64,000 nucleotides of DNA, taken from contig SZOW01000004.1 in NCBI GenBank assembly GCA_030263395.1, forward strand, positions 284,528 through 348,527, given 5' to 3'. Source of the stretch: QUBU01 sp014337915. Lineage in GTDB: Bacteria > Pseudomonadota > Gammaproteobacteria > Steroidobacterales > GCA-2729495. Shown in pieces: positions 27,696-34,097 of the stretch. The notes below the pieces were generated by a model. It was not told where the DNA came from and searched no databases. It worked only from the letters and a program-made list of their open reading frames with translations. Each line of letters opens with the position of its first letter. Positions within the stretch are counted from its first letter, which is position 1. The position numbers and the translations under genes were made by a program.

Positions 27696-28244
27696 ATGCA
27701 AGCACTGCTCGACCTGCTGCCCGTAGTCCTCTTCTACGTCGCCTACAAGTTCAGCGACTTCCGCACTGCCATCGCCGTGATGATGGTGGCGATGACAGTG
27801 CAGGTCGCACTGACCTGGCTGATCACGCGCCGCGTGCATCGCATGACGCTGATTTCCGCCGGCCTGGTGGTGGGACTCGGCGCCATCAGCCTGTTGCTGC
27901 GCAACGAACTCATCTTCAAGTGGAAGCCCACCATCCTGTTCTGGATATTCGCCGTCGTCTTCCTCGGCAGCCAGTTCATCGGCGCGAAGCCCATCGCGCA
28001 GCGCTTCCTGGAATCGGCCAGCAGGGACGAGATCAGCGTCCCGCCCGGCGACTGGCGGACCCTCAACCTGATGTGGGTGCTGTTCTTCGTGCTGGTCGGT
28101 GCACTCAACCTGTACGTCGCCTACAGCTTCCCGGAAAATGTCTGGGTGAACTTCAAGCTGTTCGGACTGACCGGACTGACACTGCTGTTCGCGCTGGCGC
28201 AGGCATTCTGGCTGTCGCGCCATGAAGCCAGGGACGGAGCCTGA
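27696..28244 (+). CDS. yciB: Inner membrane septation protein A (YciB/IspZ)
   Basis: It is 182 aa with five predicted membrane helices and the family N-terminus LLDLLPVVLFYVAYKF. Also present are the conserved KWKPTILFWIFA, FIGAKPIAQRFL and NLMWVLFFVLVGALNLYVA segments. It is linked to cell-envelope synthesis and septation in E. coli and Shigella. The start ATG at 27696 begins directly before the first helix. It is followed 2 nt later by yciI, and yciI overlaps bolA, so yciB-yciI-bolA form an operon. Confidence 0.94.
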   Translation: MQALLDLLPVVLFYVAYKFSDFRTAIAVMMVAMTVQVALTWLITRRVHRMTLISAGLVVGLGAISLLLRNELIFKWKPTILFWIFAVVFLGSQFIGAKPIAQRFLESASRDEISVPPGDWRTLNLMWVLFFVLVGALNLYVAYSFPENVWVNFKLFGLTGLTLLFALAQAFWLSRHEARDGA

Positions 28245-28246
28245 GC

Positions 28247-28546
28247 ATGCTGTACGCCATCATTTCGGAAGACGTTCCCGACAGCCTGCCAGCGCGCCGG
28301 CAGGCACGACCAGCGCACCTGAAGCGCCTCGAGCTGCTGCGCGACGCCGGCCGGCTGGTGCTGGCGGGACCGCATCCCGCGCTCGATGCCATGGATCCCG
28401 GCCCGGCAGGCTTCACCGGTAGCCTCGTCGTCGCCGAGTTCGAGTCACTGGAAGCTGCCCGACAATGGGCCGAACTGGACCCCTACTGTGCTGCCGGCGT
28501 CTACGCGCGGGTGACGGTCAAGCCGTTCCGCCAGGTGTTGCCATGA
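28247..28546 (+). CDS. yciI: YciI family protein
   Basis: It is 99 aa, the normal length for the YciI/DGPF ferredoxin-like fold. Features: MLYAIISEDVPDSLPARRQARPAHL in two parts (LYAIISEDVP and RPAHLKRLELL), the invariant His in RPAHL, an LLAGP-like LVLAGPHP, and the terminal DPYCAAGVYARVTVKPF. The function of YciI is unproven; the His-Asp pair suggests an enzyme. It sits between yciB and a BolA gene, with a 4-nt overlap with the latter. Confidence 0.92.
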   Translation: MLYAIISEDVPDSLPARRQARPAHLKRLELLRDAGRLVLAGPHPALDAMDPGPAGFTGSLVVAEFESLEAARQWAELDPYCAAGVYARVTVKPFRQVLP

Positions 28547-28830
28547 ACGCCGCGGAACGCAGCGCCGCGATCCATGCGCGCATCAGCGCCAGTCTGCAGC
28601 CCGTGGAGCTCGCGGTCGAGGACGAAAGCCACCTGCACGTCGGCCACGAAGGCGCCCGTGATGGCCGGGGCCACTTCCGCGTCAGGGTGGTGAGCGAACG
28701 TTTCGCCGGCCTCGGCGCCCTGCAGCGGCACCGGCTGGTCTACGCCGCCGTGGGTGACCTGATGCAGACCGACATCCACGCGCTCGTCGTCGCCGCACTG
28801 ACGCTCAGCGAGGCAGCACGAGAGCGCTGA
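28543..28830 (+). CDS. BolA family protein
   Basis: It is 95 aa with the BolA fold: IHARISASLQPVELAVEDESHLHVGH (split: SLQPVELAVEDESHLHVGH carries the family His), then HFRVRVVSERFAGLGALQRHRLVYAAVGDLM with the second conserved His in FAGLGALQRHRLVY. BolA proteins bind [2Fe-2S] clusters together with monothiol glutaredoxins, or act as regulators. It starts inside the yciI stop (ATGA). Its last 26 nt overlap the 3' end of the convergent membrane protein gene. I cannot say whether it is the BolA or the IbaG-like paralogue; the SLQP..ELAVEDES form favours BolA. Confidence 0.9.
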   Translation: MNAAERSAAIHARISASLQPVELAVEDESHLHVGHEGARDGRGHFRVRVVSERFAGLGALQRHRLVYAAVGDLMQTDIHALVVAALTLSEAARER

Positions 28831-29617
28831 CCGGCGCCTCCGGCAGCGCTTCGCCAGGCCGCGTGATGCCCAGCCAGGCCGCGGCTGTCAGCGCCACCCA
28901 GCCCGCCAGCATCAGCGGCAGCACGGCATTCAGCCGCGCCACCGCGATCTCGACCGCCTGGCCCGCATCGTGGTCGTGGTCGTCCCGGTGGTCCTGAGCC
29001 AGGGTTCGCCAGGCGGCCCTGATCCGCAGGCTGAGGGCCATCAGTAACGCGAACAGCAGCAGTTTCGCCGCCACGTAGGGTGCCGGTGCCAACCGGTCAG
29101 TGAACCAGGACCAGGCCACCGACAGAGGCACCGCCACGATCAACAGGCGGCGCAGCGCATCCTCCAGTGCCGCGGCACGCTCGCCTACGCTGCTGCCGGG
29201 AGCGAGCCAGGCGACCAGGATCAGCCCTGCCCAGACAGGGCCGAGGGTGGCGATGGCCGCCATCTGCCACCAGGGATGGCCGATGCCGACATACTCGGTG
29301 AGGATTCCGCCGACGGTGAGCATGAGGCTGGCCGCCAGGCGCGGCGCCAGGTCGATGGCACGGGCCAGTTCCAGCGTGCGGGCGCGCTGTACGGCTGACA
29401 ACTGCGCAGCGGCCGCCGCCCGCACCGCGAGCACTACGCCAAGATCCGCACCGAGCCAGAACACGAACAGGATCAGGTGCGTGAATGTCCAGAGACGGTG
29501 CGCCGTGATGCCCGGCTCGCCCCGCTCGCCGACAGCCATCGCCGCCAACGCGGCGACCGGCAGCAATGCCAGCGCCAGCAACGGCAGGAGCCAGCCTCCT
29601 CTGGTGCGGCGCATCAT
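28805..29617 (-). CDS. Seven-helix integral membrane protein, CopD-like, unassigned
   Basis: It is 270 aa with about seven hydrophobic helices (near 10-29, 41-66, 92-112, 117-138, 158-173, 180-199, 229-250). Conserved-looking residues are in HRLWTFTHLILFVFWLGADL, including two His near the second helix, which recalls CopD/YebZ and heme-copper-associated proteins. A loop at 209-217 is extremely Asp/His-rich (DHRDDHDHD), a possible metal-binding patch. I do not recognise a defined family. It overlaps the stop of bolA by 26 nt (convergent) and its start is 4 nt from the LLM oxidoreductase stop on the same strand, so the two may be cotranscribed. Confidence 0.75.
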   Translation of the reverse strand: MMRRTRGGWLLPLLALALLPVAALAAMAVGERGEPGITAHRLWTFTHLILFVFWLGADLGVVLAVRAAAAAQLSAVQRARTLELARAIDLAPRLAASLMLTVGGILTEYVGIGHPWWQMAAIATLGPVWAGLILVAWLAPGSSVGERAAALEDALRRLLIVAVPLSVAWSWFTDRLAPAPYVAAKLLLFALLMALSLRIRAAWRTLAQDHRDDHDHDAGQAVEIAVARLNAVLPLMLAGWVALTAAAWLGITRPGEALPEAPVSALVLPR

Positions 29618-30630
29618 GCGAGCGCCGGCAGGACCCGCTCACCCAGCAGACGGATGGTCCACTCGGGATTCGCGTAGATCCGCAGGGCAATCTCGGTGAG
29701 GCCATTGGCCTGGAACCGCCGCAGACGCTCGATCTCGTGGTCGAGCTGGTCAAGGCCCGAGGCTGAGGTCGCCTGGTCGACAAAACGTTCCATGATGCTG
29801 GCGGAAACCCCTTCGATGACGTGGCTGCCGGAATTGAATGCCTTGATGATCGCCGGCCTCGCAGCCCAGATGGCCTGCATCTCGTGCTCCGGCAGCAGGC
29901 CGCGGTAATAGTACTCCCGGTACGGTGTCGCGCGGACCGCCAGCCAGCGGCGCGCCTCGCGATGCGCTTCCTCGCGGGTCTCCTTCACATGCCAGGCCCA
30001 GAAATTGCTGAAGCGCAGATCCGCGGGCGAGCGCCCGCACTCGGCCAGCCGTGAATCGACGATGGCGCGCATGTGGCCGACATCCTCCGGCCGGTGGTCG
30101 CCAACGAAAATGCCATCGGCGTAGGCCGCCGCGGAGCGCAGCATCTGCGGACCGTTGGCGCATACCCAGATCATCGGCGGCTGGCCGCTGGCGAAGGACG
30201 GGTGGTAGTACAGGATCTTGTAGATCTCGCCTTTGTACTGCAGCGGCTTGCCGCTGGAGGCAGCCCGCAGGATCTCCACGCATTCGCGCACTGCCCGCAG
30301 TCGTCGCTCCTGCACCAGCCCCATGGCGGTCGGTGCGCCGCCCGCCCCGGCCGCGACGCCAATGTGGGCGCGACCACCCGCAACCTCGTTGAGGGTCAGG
30401 AGCGCCGCTGCCATCTTCATCGGGTGCAATTCATAGGGCGAGACCGCCACCGGCCCGATGCCGATCCGGTTGGTGGCCAGCGCCGCCTGCACGAAGTTGA
30501 TGAACGGGTCGCGGGCATCGTGCATGTTCGACACCCACACGCCACCCAGGCCATGGTCCTCGGCCAGGCGGGCCAGTGTGGCGAGCTTCACACCGGAATG
30601 ATTGGCCTCCAGGACGACATCCACTCTCAT
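29614..30630 (-). CDS. LLM class flavin-dependent oxidoreductase
   Basis: Luciferase-like monooxygenase TIM barrel, 338 aa from the ATG at 30630 (MRVDVVLEANHSG); an ATG 18 nt earlier is possible. Recognisable parts: GLGGVWVSNMHDARDPF, the RIGIGPVAVSPYELHP strand, GRAHIGVAAGAGG, the VEILRAASSGKPLQYKG loop and the HPSF..PPMIWVCANGPQML strand. The pattern (RAHIGVAAGAGG, YELHP) resembles F420-dependent methylenetetrahydromethanopterin-reductase-like members, so F420 rather than FMN is possible. The substrate is unknown. Its stop touches the start of the downstream membrane protein gene. Confidence 0.88.
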   Translation of the reverse strand: MRVDVVLEANHSGVKLATLARLAEDHGLGGVWVSNMHDARDPFINFVQAALATNRIGIGPVAVSPYELHPMKMAAALLTLNEVAGGRAHIGVAAGAGGAPTAMGLVQERRLRAVRECVEILRAASSGKPLQYKGEIYKILYYHPSFASGQPPMIWVCANGPQMLRSAAAYADGIFVGDHRPEDVGHMRAIVDSRLAECGRSPADLRFSNFWAWHVKETREEAHREARRWLAVRATPYREYYYRGLLPEHEMQAIWAARPAIIKAFNSGSHVIEGVSASIMERFVDQATSASGLDQLDHEIERLRRFQANGLTEIALRIYANPEWTIRLLGERVLPALA

Positions 30631-30767
30631 GGCTTCTCCAGCCCGCAATCCAGGTCACGCCCGCGACCGGGTCGGGAGTATAAGCAGCAGTAAACGCCAG
30701 GGTCCATGCCCGGTGGATGCACAGCCGTTAATATCAGCCAGTCACCAGCCGCCGTGGAAGATTGCCA

Positions 30768-31511
30768 ATGAGCCGGATACGCCCGACCCGCCTGCGGACT
30801 GGCCTGCAGCGGCTGGCGGCCACGGTGACGGCAATCACGCCGCTCGCCTGCGCTGGAACCCACCTGCCGAAGGCGGACCCGGCACTTTCGACCTTGCCGC
30901 GGCCCGCGGACTTCTGCCTTGCCGCCGAGCGCGTCGTCAGCCGCGCCCACATGCCCATGCAGCTGGTGGTGCATGAGGACTTCGACGCCTTCGTGAAATC
31001 GAAGGCGTCGATCGCCGGGCCAACCCTGCAGCAATTCGACTGGAAGGACGCCGCCGGCAACCTCGTTGGCATTTCCTGCAAGTTGAAAAGCAGCGATCAC
31101 CTGCTGCAGGTTTATGGCCCGGGCAGCGCCGGACCGGATGGCCGCTGCCAGGACATGAATCGCGCCGTCCTTGCCCTGGTGGCCCGCGAGGTATCGCAGC
31201 CGGTATTTGCGCGGGTCCTGCTCGATCCCGACGAGACCGTGGTCAACGAGAAGGAACCAGGCATGACCGGCCCGGACTGGCTGGCGCCGTTCACGCTGAC
31301 GACAGTGGACGCCGACGGCAGCCTGCGCATCCACAGCAAGGGATTTGTCGTTGATTTCCTCGATCCCCGCTATGCGGCGCTGCCCGAGCGCTTCCGCGGC
31401 GTGCACTACTGCCATTTCATTGCACCGGAGCAGCTGCGCGCCGTGCTCGGGGGCAGCGCACCGGCTGGCGCGGTCATCGGCCGGAAGGTGGCACTGCCGC
31501 CACCCCGCTGA
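30768..31511 (+). CDS. Exported protein of unknown function
   Basis: It is 247 aa and I do not recognise a family. The N-terminus is basic and then hydrophobic (RLAATVTAITPLACAG), a signal peptide; PLAC could be an imperfect lipobox, so a lipoprotein is possible. The start ATG is preceded by GGAAG at 8 nt. The mature part has five Cys counted from the lipobox (ACAG, DFCLA, ISCKL, RCQD, HYCHF), of which four could form two disulfides. It has a conserved-looking core HMPMQLVVHEDFDAFVKSK. It is divergent from the LLM gene and ends 7 nt before the convergent FPP synthase gene. Composition matches the neighbours. Confidence 0.75.
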   Translation: MSRIRPTRLRTGLQRLAATVTAITPLACAGTHLPKADPALSTLPRPADFCLAAERVVSRAHMPMQLVVHEDFDAFVKSKASIAGPTLQQFDWKDAAGNLVGISCKLKSSDHLLQVYGPGSAGPDGRCQDMNRAVLALVAREVSQPVFARVLLDPDETVVNEKEPGMTGPDWLAPFTLTTVDADGSLRIHSKGFVVDFLDPRYAALPERFRGVHYCHFIAPEQLRAVLGGSAPAGAVIGRKVALPPPR

Positions 31512-31518
31512 CGAGGAT

Positions 31519-32400
31519 TCAGCCCAGCGTAGTTGCGCAGAGCCAGCGCAGCAGATCCGCCTCCGGCCCCCAGCTGGCCAGCGCATCCCGCGCCTCCAGC
31601 TGCAGCGTCCGAACCCTAGCGCGCGTCGCCTGCGGCCCCAGCAGGGACAGCAACGTGGCCTTGCCCTGCCGCTGGTCTCCACCCGGGGCTTTGCCGCTGA
31701 CTTCCGCCGGGGCATCCATGTCGCGCAGGTCGTCGGCGAGCTGGAACGCCAGGCCATAGGCGCGGCCGAAACGCTGCGCGGCTTCCAGCCACTGCGGTTC
31801 GATGCCGGGACGCAGCCGGCAGGGCATGAGGATCGCGGCCTCCAGCAGCCGCCCGGTCTTCAGGCCGCAGATGAATTCTGCCTGCGCTGCGTCAACCGGC
31901 CGGCCTGCGGCCTCCATGTCCATGGCCTGGCCACCCGCCATCCCGGAGGAGCCGCTGGCTGTTGCCAGGTCACGCACCAGCTGGCAACGCGCCACCGGCG
32001 ATGCATTGAGCGTGCTGTCGGTGGCCAGCACGAGGTAGGCATGGGCCTGCAGGGCATCGCCGACCAGAATCGCAATCGCTTCGCCGAAGGCCACGTGGGT
32101 CGATGGCCGGCCGCGCCGCAGCGGGTCATCATCCAGAGCCGGCAGATCATCGTGCACCAGCGAGTAGGCATGCACGATTTCCAGGGCGACGGCGATGGCA
32201 TCCACCCGCTCCGGCGGCAACCCGAGCCAAGCCGCGGATGCATAGGCGAGCAAGGGTCGCAGACGCTTGCCGCCACCCATCACGGCGTAGCGGATGGCCG
32301 TGTGCAGGCGTTCGGGGCAGGTGCGGGCCGGCGGCAGCCAGCGCTCCAGCGCCTGATCGACACGCACGCGCAGCTGCCGTGCCAGTTCCTCCGAGTTCAC
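31519..32400 (-). CDS. ispA: Farnesyl diphosphate synthase-type polyprenyl synthetase
   Basis: Condenses IPP with DMAPP/GPP to farnesyl diphosphate. It is 293 aa from the GTG at 32400, which has GGGGA at 7 nt and aligns with the E. coli IspA N-terminus; a GTG at 32457 would overlap the upstream gene by 29 nt. The first Asp-rich motif DDLPALDDDPLRRG and the second FQLADDLRD are intact, with GGKRLRP upstream and KTGRLLEAA between. The first motif has Pro where most IspA have Asp (DDDP versus DDDD), but the catalytic DDxxxxD remains. It is directly downstream of an HMG-CoA-synthase-like gene. Confidence 0.92.
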   Translation of the reverse strand: MNSEELARQLRVRVDQALERWLPPARTCPERLHTAIRYAVMGGGKRLRPLLAYASAAWLGLPPERVDAIAVALEIVHAYSLVHDDLPALDDDPLRRGRPSTHVAFGEAIAILVGDALQAHAYLVLATDSTLNASPVARCQLVRDLATASGSSGMAGGQAMDMEAAGRPVDAAQAEFICGLKTGRLLEAAILMPCRLRPGIEPQWLEAAQRFGRAYGLAFQLADDLRDMDAPAEVSGKAPGGDQRQGKATLLSLLGPQATRARVRTLQLEARDALASWGPEADLLRWLCATTLG

Positions 32401-32428
32401 GGTGCCGTCCCCGGAATCGCCGCCGGCA

Positions 32429-33886
32429 TCAGCGGCAGTAACGGTAGTACTCGACACCCTCGTCCGCGAACTCCGCCGCGATGCTGGTGCCCACGCGGTC
32501 GACGACGAACTCGTCGCGCCCGGTCAGCGGCCGGGGACCGCTGCCACCACGATGCAGGGCAATGTACTCGTCGTGGGTGAGGTCGACCGCGTTTTCAAGT
32601 GCCGCGGCAAAGCCAATGCGGCTGGCGGCCCTCGACCAGCCCGGCGCCACCCGCATCGGCATGGCCTCGGCAGCGTCGCCGCTGCCGTAGCCGAGCGCCA
32701 GCACCTCCCGTCCGCCGAGGTCGGTGGCGGACTGCACCGCTTCCTCCATGCCGGCCGCCAGCCAGGCCAGAAGCGATGCCGAGTACACGTTGCCGAGTTC
32801 ACGCATCGGCTGCGCACCCAGGCGCATCCTGGCGGCGACGATGTCCTCGTAGAGTGGGTGGGCACGAAACTCCCGCAGCAGCTGCATCGTCAGCGGCCAG
32901 GGGTCGCGATCGAGCCTGCCCTCGCGGACCAGTGCGAGAATGTCGTGGGTGGCAGACATCTCGGCCACCACCTCGGCAATACCGACTCCAGCCGCCTGGC
33001 AGTAGCCGGCCAGTTCGGCGTGGCCCGCGGAGCCGCTGCTGGCGAGTCCGGCCAGGTAGGCGAATCCCAGGGCATTGAGCGGCATGCGCTCGTAGGGGCG
33101 GTGCATGAAAACGGCGGCAACCCGGCGGAAGTACTCCCGGGAATCGCGCCCCATCCGCCGCAGCATCTCGCGGATGGCCTGCAGCGACTCTTCGAGGTAG
33201 CAGGTGGTGGAATACTTGCCGTTGAAAACCGGCGTCTCGCGGAAGCAGTTGCCGTGGCCGTTGGCGCGGACCATGGGCTTGCGGAAATCGATGGCACGGT
33301 ACGCCGATGCACTGCCGCAAGCCGCCAGGTCCACCTCCAGGAGCGCCGGGCGCTTTTCCAGAAGCAGGGCCACCGCCCCCGCGCCCTGGGTCGCTTCCCC
33401 GGAGCTGCCGAGCTCGTACTTGGCGACGTCCGCGCTGATGACGATGGCCACGGCATCCCCGGGCTCGGTCGCCAGGAAACGCAGTGCGCTCTTCATGGCG
33501 TAGACGCCGCCAAGGCAGGCGTGCTTGAACTCGGGCACCTCGCATTGCCGGCTGAGGCCCGTGACGCCGCGCTCCTGCATGGCGGCGTCCAGCATCCCGC
33601 GCACGATCACCGCACCGGCCGAGTTGTCGGTACTGGACTCGGTGCCGAGCGCCAGGAAACGCACCCGGCCGGGATCGACGTCGTACTGATCCATGAGCCG
33701 CAGTGCGGCGGTGGCCGCCATGCTGTAGACGTTCTGCCCGGGCCCCGCCATGCGGAAACCCGTACCTACCACCGCCCCCACCTTGTCCCAGGAAGAGCCG
33801 GTCCAGCGACACCACTGGCGCAGGTCGACGCGATGCGGCGGCAGGTAGACCGCAAAACCCGAAATGCCGACGGCTTCAGTGCTCAT
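32429..33886 (-). CDS. Hydroxymethylglutaryl-CoA synthase family protein
   Basis: Thiolase-fold enzyme that adds an acetyl unit to a beta-keto thioester. It is 485 aa from the ATG at 33886. The catalytic triad of HMG-CoA synthase is visible: Glu83 in TESSTDNSAG, Cys124 in FKHACLGGV, His262 in FMHRPYERMPL. The QGAGAVALLLE and ELGNVYSASLL motifs are also typical. It is longer than bacterial MvaS (about 390 aa) and polyketide beta-branching HCS (about 420 aa). Being 28 nt upstream of an FPP synthase gene suggests an isoprenoid role, but no other mevalonate-pathway gene is in the window. Confidence 0.88.
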   Translation of the reverse strand: MSTEAVGISGFAVYLPPHRVDLRQWCRWTGSSWDKVGAVVGTGFRMAGPGQNVYSMAATAALRLMDQYDVDPGRVRFLALGTESSTDNSAGAVIVRGMLDAAMQERGVTGLSRQCEVPEFKHACLGGVYAMKSALRFLATEPGDAVAIVISADVAKYELGSSGEATQGAGAVALLLEKRPALLEVDLAACGSASAYRAIDFRKPMVRANGHGNCFRETPVFNGKYSTTCYLEESLQAIREMLRRMGRDSREYFRRVAAVFMHRPYERMPLNALGFAYLAGLASSGSAGHAELAGYCQAAGVGIAEVVAEMSATHDILALVREGRLDRDPWPLTMQLLREFRAHPLYEDIVAARMRLGAQPMRELGNVYSASLLAWLAAGMEEAVQSATDLGGREVLALGYGSGDAAEAMPMRVAPGWSRAASRIGFAAALENAVDLTHDEYIALHRGGSGPRPLTGRDEFVVDRVGTSIAAEFADEGVEYYRYCR

Positions 33887-34051
33887 AGCGATGGCGACCA
33901 CGTTCCGGGGCCAGCAACCCCGCTGCGCCCGACATCCGGGGGCGAATAGTAAAGGAGTGCCGCTGCGCTCGAAAGCGGACTATCGCTTACGCCAGCTGGC
34001 CACCGCGCGTCCGCCCGCCGTCATGCGACGAGTGGCAGTGGTGGGATGCAA

Positions 34052-34084
34052 GGCAGCGCCAGCCGGTACACGGCCGGTGCTGCC
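34052..34084 (-). terminator. Hairpin downstream of the TonB receptor gene
   Basis: GGCAGCGCCAGCCG / CGGCCGGTGCTGCC (34052-34065 and 34071-34084) pair with a 5-nt loop, one mismatch and one G-T pair. It starts 14 nt past the receptor stop codon on the minus strand. There is no U tract. Nothing else recognisable is seen in the 211-nt gap 33887-34097. Confidence 0.4.
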
Positions 34085-34097
34085 GGGGATGGTGGCG

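Noticed and set aside
26997..28223. 408-aa reading of yciO
   Set aside because: The extra 199 N-terminal residues lie antisense to yciB; the real start is the ATG at 27626, which fits the E. coli YciO N-terminus.
31519..32457. GTG at 32457 as the ispA start
   Set aside because: It would overlap the preceding gene by 29 nt and add an Ala/Gly-rich 19-residue tail; the GTG at 32400 has a good GGGGA ribosome site and the expected N-terminus.
34052..34084. Hairpin as a riboswitch or attenuator
   Set aside because: It lies downstream of the TonB receptor stop and upstream of the HMGCS start, but has no partner alternative structure that I can see; a simple 3' hairpin is enough.
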